Below are positions 43,960 through 52,728 of a stretch of 64,000 bases of DNA, piece after piece (position 1 is the stretch's first letter; every line of letters starts with the position of its first letter). The notes under the pieces were generated by a model, which saw only the letters and a list, made by a program, of their open reading frames with translations, was not told the origin of the DNA and ran no database searches. Origin of the DNA: Qipengyuania gaetbuli (GTDB taxonomy: Bacteria; Pseudomonadota; Alphaproteobacteria; Sphingomonadales; Sphingomonadaceae); NCBI RefSeq assembly GCF_009827315.1, contig NZ_WTYF01000004.1, positions 496,001-560,000 of the forward strand, read 5' to 3'. Made by a program: the position numbers and the translations under genes.

Positions 43960-45325
43960 CCGCAGAGGGCGTGGCTGCATAGCCATAGCTTGGCGCCGCA
44001 CGCGGCCGCGCCCCTTTCCTCTCGATGACGGTGCTCATCGCCAATCCGACGCCGGCAAGCATCCACAGGACCGGCATGGTCGATCCCCCGAGCGAGTCGC
44101 TTGAGGAATTGCTGATGATGAACAGGACGATTGCGACCAGCACGAGCCCGGCCGATCTGAAGAGCTGCCTGTTATAGGCACTCGCGTGAATTCCATACGC
44201 GAGCTTCTTGGAAACACGAATTACCGAGTAGATCACGAGCAGGAAGAAAGCCACGATCAGTAGCAGGCCGACGATCCCGGTTTCCAGCAGGTAGTTGATG
44301 AAGACATTGTGCGCGTGCGTGTAGTTGATGCACGCATTGGCATTCCCGCCCCCGATCCCGAAAACCGGTTTTTCCAGCATGCAATTGATGGAGTCCTGCC
44401 ACATCCCGCCGCGCGATTGCGTACTGTCGGCGCGGTCCGGATTGGTGATGAACTCTTCAAGCTTGCGGTAGAAGTAGTTGTTGTAGGTCTTCAGGCCGAA
44501 GACGATTGCAGCGAGCCCTGTGACGGCCGCAATGAGCCCCGCAATAGCGCCGCCAAGCGCCTCGACCGCCCGGCCTTCACGCGCCGGCAGCCAGAAGAAC
44601 ATCACCGGGAGGATGAGAATTGCAAGGGCGATGTTCGTTTTCGATCCTGCCGTCACCAGCACGAATACCAGCGCCGCCATCACGAAGAGCCACAGTTTGC
44701 GGTTCAAAAGTCCGGGCAATTGCGCGAGGACAAGAGCAACGAGAGCAACCATCGCCAGCTGGTTCGGGTGCTCGAGAAAGCCGTTGCTTCGATAGGACCA
44801 AAGATCCCAGAAAACCAACTCGCCCAGCGGACGGTAGAAATAACCGATCACGAGTGCGGGCACAGTCGCGACCCCGCCGTAGAGAAATGCCCGAACGACC
44901 TTCCGCAGACGCTCTGCGTCCAGCGTGACGAACTGCACGAACGAGACTAGGTAAAGAACTCCGAAAACCCAGCGGCTGAGGAACCTGATGGTGAGAACCG
45001 GGTCCGGCGCGACGACCATGGATGCCATGCCAACGAGGATCATCGCCGTGCTGACCCACAGGATCGGGTGCAGCGCTTGGCGGGTCACATGCGGGATGGC
45101 GTCGCCGAAGACCATCCACTGGAACACGCAGGCGCCAAAGGCGATGACGATGAATATCTGGGTCGCAGAAACCGTGAAGGATTCCGGTCCGATCCCCCAG
45201 GCGAACCAGAAGGAAAAGGTCGCCAAGGCGATGCTGATGAAGCCCACCTTGCTGGAGACCGAAGCATCCACCTGATCGATCAGCGGCAGAGTATTCGACG
45301 TGCTATGGTACGGTGCTTGATTCAC
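43886..45325 (-). CDS. O-antigen polymerase/ligase-type membrane protein
   Basis: The product of 479 residues has about ten to twelve membrane segments. It has a large periplasmic loop before the last three, containing GGMWQDSINCMLEKPVFGIGGGN and THAHNVFINYLLETG. The H-x-HN pattern in that loop is characteristic of the Wzy/WaaL (O-antigen ligase) superfamily. In this locus it is a candidate polymerase of repeat units. It starts with GTG 45325, seven nt after the upstream gene. Its last ~25 codons run antisense to the end of the beta-helix gene. Confidence 0.85.
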   Translation of the reverse strand: MNQAPYHSTSNTLPLIDQVDASVSSKVGFISIALATFSFWFAWGIGPESFTVSATQIFIVIAFGACVFQWMVFGDAIPHVTRQALHPILWVSTAMILVGMASMVVAPDPVLTIRFLSRWVFGVLYLVSFVQFVTLDAERLRKVVRAFLYGGVATVPALVIGYFYRPLGELVFWDLWSYRSNGFLEHPNQLAMVALVALVLAQLPGLLNRKLWLFVMAALVFVLVTAGSKTNIALAILILPVMFFWLPAREGRAVEALGGAIAGLIAAVTGLAAIVFGLKTYNNYFYRKLEEFITNPDRADSTQSRGGMWQDSINCMLEKPVFGIGGGNANACINYTHAHNVFINYLLETGIVGLLLIVAFFLLVIYSVIRVSKKLAYGIHASAYNRQLFRSAGLVLVAIVLFIISNSSSDSLGGSTMPVLWMLAGVGLAMSTVIERKGARPRAAPSYGYAATPSAVTLGKPRAIPAPGAGFGKPLSGNT

Positions 45326-45332
45326 TTCGCCA

Positions 45333-46514
45333 TCAATCTATCGGAAGCACGCGCGGATTCGCAATCCAGCGGCTGTCGGAGCCACCGGTTGGAGCGAACA
45401 CTCGTATCTGGGCGAGCATGCATTCCGGCCCCACGACAAGCAGTCGGTAGAATGAGCCTTCTTCGAAAATGGCAGGACCGAGTTCCATCGGGCGCGTAGG
45501 TAGTGCGCAATCGGCCGAAAGCAGCAGGTCGGGACGTCCGGAAACCGCCGCACTGCTGTCCCACCCTAACAGATATCGACCCGGGGCAAGCCGGACGTGC
45601 TGATTGGCAAGGTTCTCGGCAGCGAAATTGCGACCTGTCACAGCGAGCCTGACTTGGCCGTCTTGCTCTGCGATACCGAGGGTCTGCGTGGTACGACGCT
45701 CCCGCCGCCATTCAAAAGGGGCGCGGCCGCCAAAGGAGCTTTCCTTGATCGTCGAAAAGTCCGAATCCCACAGCCCCGTCTCAGCGACCGCTCCCGGTCC
45801 GGCCAGCGCGGTCCAGACTTCCCAACCAAGGACAGGATTGTCGGCATAGATCCGGTCGGTTTCACGCCGGGCGAATAATTCGGTCGGCTGAAAACCGTTG
45901 GAACTTGCTGCACGCAGGATCGGCAGGCGCGCAGCGATCTCTTCCACTGGAAGCTCGTGTAGCCCGATGATGAGATTGTCGCCCCAGCCATCACCGGCTG
46001 CCATGGCTGCGCCTAGCGCTGCACGGGATTCCGGAACATCAGCAATAACGACCACCAATTGGCGGGTGACGGCGCTCCCGGGCTCTGCCCGGACCAGCGC
46101 TTCCATCCGGCTTGCGGCGATATCGTATTCGCCGTTCGCAAGCGCCAGCTGGACCGCGTTCCCCTGTGCCAGCAGATCGCGCCATCCGAGCGAACTCGCA
46201 ATCCTGAAGATATCGGCCGACGCCTGGGCATTGCCCGCAAGCTGGTGCGCGGTGGCTAGGAGAGATACGTTGGAGCGCCGCAGCGGGGCGTTGAGAACAA
46301 GACGCTCGGCCGCCTCGAGAGCGGCCACGCCATCGCCATCCTCGATTGCGGAGGCAACCTCGCCACGTGCGTTCGCTATGGCGAAGGGCCACTGCTGGGT
46401 AACCGAAATCCCCCCACGGTCGGTCATGGCCGCAACCGTGAGAGCGGCAGCTGCGGCAAGGCCTGCGAGCAAGCTGGCCTTGCCGACGAGCTTCAGGGTT
46501 GGATTAGCTGCCAT
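45333..46514 (-). CDS. Membrane-anchored periplasmic protein of the polysaccharide locus
   Basis: The product of 393 residues from ATG 46514 has one N-terminal membrane helix (LVGKASLLAGLAAAAALTVAAM). A helical, Ala/Leu-rich region of tetratricopeptide character follows (about residues 60-180), and then a beta-rich C-terminal domain with two cysteines. I recognise no named family. An ATG six nt upstream (46520) is an alternative start. The start overlaps the wzc-like 3' end, so it is coupled to that gene and likely works in polysaccharide assembly or export. Confidence 0.75.
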   Translation of the reverse strand: MAANPTLKLVGKASLLAGLAAAAALTVAAMTDRGGISVTQQWPFAIANARGEVASAIEDGDGVAALEAAERLVLNAPLRRSNVSLLATAHQLAGNAQASADIFRIASSLGWRDLLAQGNAVQLALANGEYDIAASRMEALVRAEPGSAVTRQLVVVIADVPESRAALGAAMAAGDGWGDNLIIGLHELPVEEIAARLPILRAASSNGFQPTELFARRETDRIYADNPVLGWEVWTALAGPGAVAETGLWDSDFSTIKESSFGGRAPFEWRRERRTTQTLGIAEQDGQVRLAVTGRNFAAENLANQHVRLAPGRYLLGWDSSAAVSGRPDLLLSADCALPTRPMELGPAIFEEGSFYRLLVVGPECMLAQIRVFAPTGGSDSRWIANPRVLPID

Positions 46515-48702
46515 ACTCATAATAGCTGTACGAGTAGTCTGTGCCGCCACCCAGGCCGAGACGTTTCGCCTTTGCGAAATCGAACTGCGTGAAGACGCCC
46601 CCGACTACATTGGCTCCGGCGCTGCTCAGGCGACGCAGGGCATTGCGAGCGGCGCCGCGATGGCTGTCTTCCGCCTCGACCACGAACACGGTTGCAGTGT
46701 TTGGAATGGCCGACAGGATCGGAGCATCGGCAAGCCCCATTACCGGCGGCGCATCCAGGACGACGAGGTCGTACTGGTCTTCGATCGTTGCCAGCAGATT
46801 GACGAAGGCGTGCGAAGCGAGGAGGTCGCTCGGATTCATGGGAAGCGGACCGCTGGTAACAGCGCCGAAGGTCTCGATATCGGTCTTGCGAACCACGCTC
46901 GAAAGCGGCGCATCGGTCGTAAGCACAGTGACGAGGCCGGTGTCGTTGTCCGTCCCGATTGCCCGGTGAACCGAAGGACGACGCAGGTCGCAGTCGATCA
47001 GCAGAACGCGCTTTCCGCCATCTGCCATCGTCTTCGCGATACCGAAAGCAGTGGACGATTTGCCCTCGCCCTGCCTCGTCGAGGTTACGAGCATACGCGG
47101 AGGCAGGCCGGACGGCACGGCAAACTGCAGCGCGGTGCGTAGCGAGTAGAAGCTTTCCGTCAGCGGTGCCTTGCGGTCCTCGAGCGCCTCGATCGGGGAT
47201 TCCCCGTCCTTCAGCGCCGGCGTGATACCGAGCAGCTTGAGGCCGAGCTTCTGTTCCAGTTCGTCGGCCGTGCGGAGGCGATCATCCATCTGCTCGCGCA
47301 GGAAAATGACGAGGCCGGCAACACCCACACCCGCAATAAGGGAGAGCAGCAGGTTCAGCAGCAGATTCGGCGACGACGGTTCCATGGGCTGCTGGGCAAT
47401 GTCGATCTGCTGGACATTGTTGCTGGTGATGTTCGCTTCTGCACTCAGCGTGCGGAAGCGCTGGAGGAAACCGTCGTAAAGCTCGCGGCTGGTCTCGACT
47501 TCACGGGTGAGCGTGTTGAGCTGCACACTGCGATCACGTTCGGCCTGGGTGTCGCCCTTGAGCGAATTCACGCGGCCCTGAAGCTCGGATTCCCGCTGGG
47601 CAGCGATACGATAGGCGTCGCGAATAGAAGCGCGGACGCCGGCAGCCAGACGCGAGATCTGGGCATCGTATTCGTCGAGCTGCTTTTGCAGGGGAATAAC
47701 GGTGGGATGGGTCGGCTGTTTGACCGCGAGTTCCGCCTCGAGCAGCGACTGGACCCGCGCGCGTTCAGCGATGAGATCCTGCATTGCATTGTTCTGCAAC
47801 GCCTCTGCGATTGCATAATCGGGTGCCTTGGCCACGCTATTCCAGCGACTTTCCGCTGCAATCCGGTCCGTGCGGGCCTGCGCCAGCGCATCATTGTAGC
47901 GACCAAGGTCGATCGTGGTGATCGTAGTGTCGGCGCCACCAGGTGTCGTCGACGGTAGCCGAACAAGGCCGGTGTTGCGCGCGTAGTCATTGGCTTCGCG
48001 CTCGGCGTTCTGAAGTCGCTCACGTGCTTCTTCGAGCTGGCGCGAAAGGAAATCGCGAGCGTAGGCGGTCTTATCGAGGCGACGCTCGATGTTGTAGCGC
48101 AGGTAGCTCGCTACGAAGGTATTGGCGAACTGCGCGGAAAACGCAGGATCGGGGCTGGTGAAGCTCACTCGTACAACGCGCGAATCCTGCGGCAGGCTGA
48201 TCCCGAGATTGTCCTCGATCGTTTCGAGCACCTCGTCACGCCGGGCAAGTTCGGGATTGGCTTCATCTTCGCCGGGCGGATCGACATTCATCAGTTCGAG
48301 AAAATCATCGTTGTCGAAAAGGCCCATTTCCTCAGCCACGCGTTCCGCCATGCGACGGCTGCGGAGCACGTCCACATTGGTCTGAAGGAAACGGTCCGCA
48401 TCCTGGTAGGCGGCGGACGCGGCCTGGTCTTCGGCATCAAGGATGCGCTGTTCTTCCTGATCGATCTGGATCGTGGCGGACGCCGTGTATTTGGGCGTCA
48501 TCAGGAAGGTGACGGCAATCCCCAACAGGAGGAACGCCGCCACAATCCCTGCGATCAGGAGACGATACTGCCACAGACTGCCCACCAGGCGCCTGAAATC
48601 GAGCGTCCGTGCAGCGGGGGCGCCATAGGCGTGATCGCCCGGCGGGAGGATCACGACCTCCTGGCTCGGATCCATGGCGGAGCTAGAAGCGAGTGAATAC
48701 AT
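46504..48702 (-). CDS. Wzc-type polysaccharide co-polymerase and tyrosine autokinase
   Basis: The product of 732 residues has two membrane helices (about residues 48-68 and 450-470) flanking a large periplasmic coiled-coil domain. This is the chain-length determinant (Wzz) architecture. The cytoplasmic C-terminus is a BY-kinase: Walker A in TSTRQGEGKSSTAFG (near 540), Walker A' in VLLIDCDLRRPS (near 565) and Walker B in LVVLDAPPVMG (near 640). The tail is Tyr-rich (DYSYSYYEYGS), the autophosphorylation cluster. It pairs with the Wza-like exporter encoded just upstream. An ATG at 48675 is an alternative start. No Wzb-type phosphatase gene is in the window. Confidence 0.93.
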   Translation of the reverse strand: MYSLASSSAMDPSQEVVILPPGDHAYGAPAARTLDFRRLVGSLWQYRLLIAGIVAAFLLLGIAVTFLMTPKYTASATIQIDQEEQRILDAEDQAASAAYQDADRFLQTNVDVLRSRRMAERVAEEMGLFDNDDFLELMNVDPPGEDEANPELARRDEVLETIEDNLGISLPQDSRVVRVSFTSPDPAFSAQFANTFVASYLRYNIERRLDKTAYARDFLSRQLEEARERLQNAEREANDYARNTGLVRLPSTTPGGADTTITTIDLGRYNDALAQARTDRIAAESRWNSVAKAPDYAIAEALQNNAMQDLIAERARVQSLLEAELAVKQPTHPTVIPLQKQLDEYDAQISRLAAGVRASIRDAYRIAAQRESELQGRVNSLKGDTQAERDRSVQLNTLTREVETSRELYDGFLQRFRTLSAEANITSNNVQQIDIAQQPMEPSSPNLLLNLLLSLIAGVGVAGLVIFLREQMDDRLRTADELEQKLGLKLLGITPALKDGESPIEALEDRKAPLTESFYSLRTALQFAVPSGLPPRMLVTSTRQGEGKSSTAFGIAKTMADGGKRVLLIDCDLRRPSVHRAIGTDNDTGLVTVLTTDAPLSSVVRKTDIETFGAVTSGPLPMNPSDLLASHAFVNLLATIEDQYDLVVLDAPPVMGLADAPILSAIPNTATVFVVEAEDSHRGAARNALRRLSSAGANVVGGVFTQFDFAKAKRLGLGGGTDYSYSYYEYGS

Positions 48703-49390
48703 TGAAGAACGGTGCCGTAGTGAGGAAGTCGCGGAACGCGCCTTTCAGGAAAGAGAAGCCGACAACGACAACGTCGCCACCGCGCAGGATCGGATCATCG
48801 GCCTTGCCGTTGCGGATGTCCGCGAGATTGAACACGGCGCCATAGCGCTCTCCGTTCTCGTTGCGGAAAACCATGACCTGGTCGAGCTTCGCAGTGCGGG
48901 TCGGGCTCTTCGCGAGCGCGATCACCTCGACCAGCGATGCCCGGCCATTGGTCAGTTCGTAACGGCCAGGTTCCTCGACGCTACCTTCAACCACCACGAA
49001 GCGGCTGGCCGAATTGGTCACGAAGACAGTGACGCGCGCATCGCGATAATAGGTCGCATCGAGCCGCTGCTTGATTTCGCCGGTCAGTTGTTCGGTCGTC
49101 AGGCCTGCGGCATCGACCGTGCCGATAAGTGGATAATCGAACCGCCCTTCGGCATCGACCGGAATGTCGGCGAACGAAAGGGTGGGCTCGTTGAAGACGG
49201 TGATCGTGAGACGGTCAAATGGGCCGACGCGATAGGTCACGACCTCGTCGTCCTGGGAAATCAGGTCATAGGCAGCAGCGTCGCGTGCGAGCGACTGGGA
49301 AGGCGTCGTCTGACACCCTGCCAGAGCGAGGCTCGCCAAACACAAAAAGAGGCCTGCCCGGCCGAAAGGGTTTTTATTTCCGTTTTTCAA
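48683..49390 (-). CDS. Polysaccharide export lipoprotein, Wza-like
   Basis: The product of 235 residues from TTG 49390 begins KNGNKNPFGRAGLFLCLASL and ends its signal in LALAGC, a lipobox, so it should sit in the outer membrane. The polysaccharide export domain (YRVGPFDRLTITVFNEPTLS) is followed by SLBB-like repeats (VVVEGSVEEPGRYEL, then LVEVIALAKSP). It forms the outer-membrane portal used with the Wzc-like protein. It is shorter than E. coli Wza, as is usual in sphingomonads. Its start lies inside the end of the upstream gene. Confidence 0.9.
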   Translation of the reverse strand: MKNGNKNPFGRAGLFLCLASLALAGCQTTPSQSLARDAAAYDLISQDDEVVTYRVGPFDRLTITVFNEPTLSFADIPVDAEGRFDYPLIGTVDAAGLTTEQLTGEIKQRLDATYYRDARVTVFVTNSASRFVVVEGSVEEPGRYELTNGRASLVEVIALAKSPTRTAKLDQVMVFRNENGERYGAVFNLADIRNGKADDPILRGGDVVVVGFSFLKGAFRDFLTTAPFFNVFTRF

Positions 49391-50714
49391 GGTGCGTCCC
49401 GTCCGAAAGTATCCAGGCCATAGCAGTTGAGGCCAACACAGCAAGACTTATAGCCCGGAGTGGATAATCGACAGTCGAATGTAGGGCAATGACAATAAGG
49501 ACGACGATTGAGAATACCTCGGCCTGGCCAAGGCGTTTGCGCTTCTTCCACACCGACCACACTATCGCCGCGATTGCCGCTGCCAGCAGGATTGCGCCAG
49601 GCAATCCGGCTTCGATTACGAATTCGAGCCAGTCCTGGTGAGCCCTGTTCGCAGTCGTCTGGTCCACCACTTCCAGACGCTCGACAAGTTCGAAAGAGTG
49701 GCGGAAAGTGCCGACACCCATTCCCCAAGGCCAGGCTTCCTGGGCGAGGTAAAGTGAATCCGGCCAGATATCTTCCGCACGGCCACTGCTGAGGTCCGAG
49801 AACCGGTCGGCAAGCTTCCTCACCTGCTCGATCTGGAGCAATCCGAACGCCAGCAGGGGAACCGACGCCGCGCCGAGTGCCGAGCCGATTGCCCAGGTTT
49901 TCTTGTTGGAAGAACGGGCGAACGCGACGGCAACAATGAGCAACGCAGGCACGATCAGCAGAGTAGTGCCCGCGCGCGAACCCGTCATGAGGACGCAAAC
50001 TACGAGGAACAGCCCGGCAGCTACGAACGCAGGTCGCCATTTCCGCACGCGCTTGTCCATGAGGGCCAGCGTTATCAGCGCGACTATTCCGATGACGAGG
50101 AAAGTAGCCTGGGAGTTCTGGTTGGCGAACAACCCGCTTGGTCCTGCATCTATCGACCTTGGATGGATAAAGAATACATCGCCCACCAGCGCCTGCGACG
50201 CTTCAAGCAATCCGGAGGCCACCGCCAGCAATGCGATTGCCAGCAGCACCGCCGGCACCAGGTCACGCCGCAAGGTGTACGCCATCACGAATGCGGCAAT
50301 CGGGGGCGCCAGGCTGACCAAGCTCCACCAAGTGGAAGCAGGGTCGATCGATAGCGGCCAGGAGGGGAGATCGCCTTCGAGGCTTTGAAGGGCCGATGCG
50401 AGCGACCCGCGCATAGGCAGTGCGGTCCATACCGCCGCTGGCAGCGGGATCAGCTGAAGCGCAATCAGGAACGGCAGGGCCGCCACAGCAATCCAGGCAG
50501 TGGCCGGTAGCCTGCCGTCCAGACCGTCAGCCTTGACGGTCAGGAAGGCGAGCGCTGCCAGAGCGACGAGGATGACGAGCCCTTCCGTGCCAACGGAGGG
50601 AACACCGCCGCCACCCAGAATAGTGGCGAAGGACAGGAAACCGATAAAAAGCAAACCGCTCAGCCCAAGATGCATCGGTTGCATCGTGGCCCTGCGTGAA
50701 CGTTTTCTTGGCAT
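49374..50714 (-). CDS. O-antigen ligase/polymerase-family membrane protein
   Basis: The product of 446 residues has about twelve hydrophobic segments. The main periplasmic loop carries WGMGVGTFRHSFELVERL and NRAHQDWLEFVIEAGLPGA, the H-x-D/H motif of the WaaL/Wzy superfamily. It is the first gene of the run that continues with the exporter and Wzc genes and is a second polymerase/ligase candidate in this locus. ATG 50714 is used. The frame extends to a GTG at 50765, and ATG at 50684 is also possible. Confidence 0.85.
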   Translation of the reverse strand: MPRKRSRRATMQPMHLGLSGLLFIGFLSFATILGGGGVPSVGTEGLVILVALAALAFLTVKADGLDGRLPATAWIAVAALPFLIALQLIPLPAAVWTALPMRGSLASALQSLEGDLPSWPLSIDPASTWWSLVSLAPPIAAFVMAYTLRRDLVPAVLLAIALLAVASGLLEASQALVGDVFFIHPRSIDAGPSGLFANQNSQATFLVIGIVALITLALMDKRVRKWRPAFVAAGLFLVVCVLMTGSRAGTTLLIVPALLIVAVAFARSSNKKTWAIGSALGAASVPLLAFGLLQIEQVRKLADRFSDLSSGRAEDIWPDSLYLAQEAWPWGMGVGTFRHSFELVERLEVVDQTTANRAHQDWLEFVIEAGLPGAILLAAAIAAIVWSVWKKRKRLGQAEVFSIVVLIVIALHSTVDYPLRAISLAVLASTAMAWILSDGTHLEKRK

Positions 50715-50828
50715 TTTAAGGCTGACCCCCTTCGAAGTGGGTTGGCCTATATTTAATTGGGACACTCATCGAAAGAGTGGCCGAAGTGCAACATTCACTA
50801 GGTTTTTTCGCACTTGCGATAAACCGTT

Positions 50829-50856
50829 TAAATATAGCGTTAGATTGACCGCTCAA
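50829..50856 (-). promoter_or_regulatory. Candidate promoter of the ligase-exporter-kinase operon
   Basis: On the minus strand TTGAGC and TATTTA are spaced by 16 nt. It lies in an A+T-rich patch about 110 nt before the start of the 50714 gene and beyond the upstream terminator, so it is well placed to drive the polysaccharide export genes. Confidence 0.4.
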
Positions 50857-50980
50857 CTTACCAAAAACCGACCTCGGAAACCTGCAGATTTAGATAGCCG
50901 GGAAGATTTCCGGCTGCCGGCCAAGATCATTCCGGCCGAGATTCGCCGTGAAATCGAAAGGCACCGACGTTCACTAGAAG

Positions 50981-51016
50981 ACAACAAAAAGAGGCCACCG
51001 CCCGAAGGCGATGGCC
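50981..51016 (-). terminator. Intrinsic terminator of the small secreted gene
   Basis: GGCCATCGCC and GGCGGTGGCC form a 10-bp stem with one mismatch around a 4-nt loop (TTCG). TTTTTGTTGT follows on the minus strand. It is 53 nt after the stop of the gene at 51070, a textbook position. Confidence 0.8.
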
Positions 51017-51069
51017 CCTTAATAAACTTGGATCGAGGGCGCCGAAGCGGCTGGCCCCAGATCGAGTTC

Positions 51070-51330
51070 TTAGCCGTTGCTGTCGTCGCCGTCGGTGGCA
51101 ACAACGATGCCGGCGATCACAGCGGCAGCGGCCAGAACGGCGATAAGCACGGCCGAACCGCCGATTTCCGACTTCTGTTCGCTACGCTTCGAAGCGCGGC
51201 TCACCGGAGCTTCGGCCGAAACCTTGGCAGCAGCCGGAACCGCCTGCGAGGCACGGAGCGGCTCAGCAGCCGAAGCAGCGCCACCGAAAGCCATCGAGGC
51301 TACTGCAGCAGCGAGAAACACCTTCTTCAT
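51070..51330 (-). CDS. Small exported protein with C-terminal membrane helix
   Basis: The 86-residue product has a signal peptide (MKKVFLAAAVASMAFGGAAS) cleaved near residue 21. A short Ala/Ser-rich basic middle follows, then a second hydrophobic segment (GGSAVLIAVLAAAAVIAGIVVA) and an acidic tail DGDDSNG. It has its own promoter, a strong ribosome binding site (AGGAG eight nt before the ATG) and its own terminator, so it is probably a highly expressed single-gene unit. I recognise no named family. It sits at the edge of the polysaccharide genes. Confidence 0.8.
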   Translation of the reverse strand: MKKVFLAAAVASMAFGGAASAAEPLRASQAVPAAAKVSAEAPVSRASKRSEQKSEIGGSAVLIAVLAAAAVIAGIVVATDGDDSNG

Positions 51331-51379
51331 TTTTTATTCTCCTGTTTTCACGACACGCTCCGTGCCGCCTTCACCAAAA

Positions 51380-51407
51380 GGTCTACAAAACACCTGCATT
51401 TTGTCAA
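51380..51407 (-). promoter_or_regulatory. Sigma-70-type promoter of the small exported protein
   Basis: TTGACA, a perfect -35, and TAGACC are spaced by 16 nt on the minus strand, about 50 nt before the ATG at 51330. With the AGGAG site and the downstream terminator it makes a complete expression unit. Confidence 0.6.
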
Positions 51408-51524
51408 CCGCACCGGGAGTTGACCAAACCCGATTTGGAGGCAAAACGATCCCGGATTTTTCGCATTGGATGCGGAAGACCCGTTCGCATAGAGCAAATC
51501 GCACGACGCAGGTCGCATTTAATA

Positions 51525-52724
51525 ATGAAAATTGTATTACTCAACAGCTTATATCCGCCCTCCACCGTTGGTGGCGCAGAAAGAAGTGTCGAGGTCCTTG
51601 CCAAGGGACTTACTGAGGCTGGATGTAATATTACTGTAATATGCCTGACCGACGGCGATGACATTTCCGAGGTAAAGGACGACGTAAAAATTCATCGGCT
51701 TGCTCATGGCAATATTTATTGGCCGTATGACGGCATCCGCCGGGGTAGCGGCTCTCGACTACGCTGGCACGTTCATGACGGAATGAAATTCGTAAACCAG
51801 TCAACGATTGCAGATATTTTTCAAAGAATATCTCCAGATGTTGTGCATACGAATAACCTGACCGGTTTCGGGTCGCAGGTGATCCCGCTGGCGAAGAGTC
51901 AGGGCTTGCCGGTCGTCCATACCCTTCGGGATTTCGGGATCATGTGCTCCAGGTCTAGCGTGTTCAAAGACCTGAGAGATTGTCCATCCCGTTGCCTGTC
52001 CTGCCGGATTCTGACGTCTCGCAAGGTTGCGAGTGCAAGCGAGGTTGACCTCGTGGTTGGCAATAGCTCGTACATGGTGGAACGGCACCGCGAACTCGGC
52101 GTCTTCCGCGACGTGCCATCGCGGGTGATCTACAACGCGGTTCCCGGAATCCTCGATAACCGTCCGGTCGCCAGCCCAGCACCCGGGGACCCAGCCTACC
52201 ATCTGGGCTTCGCAGGAGCGATCAAGCCGGAAAAGGGCATCGAAGTGCTCCTGCGGGCTCTGCGCTCGCTGGGCAGGAGCGATTGGAAGTTGTCGATCGC
52301 CGGCAATGGTGACCAAGAATACATTCGTGGTCTCAAGAGTACCTATTCGGACTTACCCATCGAATGGCTCGGCTTCGTCCCGGTCGATCCCTTTCTGGAT
52401 TCGATCGACATGATGGTAATCCCCTCGATCTGGCCCGAACCCATGCCGCGTACGCTTATCGAAGCGATGGCGCATCGACTGCCTGCCGTCGTGAGCGATG
52501 CCGGCGGATCACCGGAAGTTGCGGCCATGTATCCCGGAGCGCAGGTCTACCCGCGCCAGGATGCGGATGCCCTTGCCGAAATCCTGTCTGCCGCGATTTC
52601 GCAGCGCCCTCCCCGCCAGAATGTTGATACCGGGATACTCGAGACTTTCAGCGTGAACAGGCTGGTCGAAAATTACCTGAGCGCATATCGAGAGGCGATC
52701 GCCTTGTGGCGCGGGAAGGCATAA
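51525..52724 (+). CDS. Glycosyltransferase family 4-type
   Basis: The product of 399 residues is a GT-B enzyme. The N-terminal domain has LLNSLYPPSTVGGAERSVEV and PDVVHTNNLTGFG. A cysteine-rich patch (DCPSRCLSCRIL) occurs near residue 180, as in a subset of GT4 proteins. The C-terminal domain has GFAGAIKPEKGIEVLLRAL and PSIWPEPMPRTLIEAMAHRLP, the E-x7-E region. The first ~350 nt are much richer in A and T than the rest and use ATA, AAT and TTA codons freely. The ATG at 51525 (MKIVLLNSL) fits the family start. Confidence 0.88.
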   Translation: MKIVLLNSLYPPSTVGGAERSVEVLAKGLTEAGCNITVICLTDGDDISEVKDDVKIHRLAHGNIYWPYDGIRRGSGSRLRWHVHDGMKFVNQSTIADIFQRISPDVVHTNNLTGFGSQVIPLAKSQGLPVVHTLRDFGIMCSRSSVFKDLRDCPSRCLSCRILTSRKVASASEVDLVVGNSSYMVERHRELGVFRDVPSRVIYNAVPGILDNRPVASPAPGDPAYHLGFAGAIKPEKGIEVLLRALRSLGRSDWKLSIAGNGDQEYIRGLKSTYSDLPIEWLGFVPVDPFLDSIDMMVIPSIWPEPMPRTLIEAMAHRLPAVVSDAGGSPEVAAMYPGAQVYPRQDADALAEILSAAISQRPPRQNVDTGILETFSVNRLVENYLSAYREAIALWRGKA

Positions 52725-52728
52725 GGAA

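Larger units (their letters stand above)
50715..51069 (-). other. 355-nt non-coding gap holding a terminator and a promoter
   Basis: No convincing gene is seen. From right to left on the minus strand it contains the terminator of the small secreted gene (50981-51016), a promoter candidate (50829-50856) and a leader of about 110 nt before the ATG at 50714. The part from 50740 to 50870 is notably richer in A and T than the flanking genes. Confidence 0.6.
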
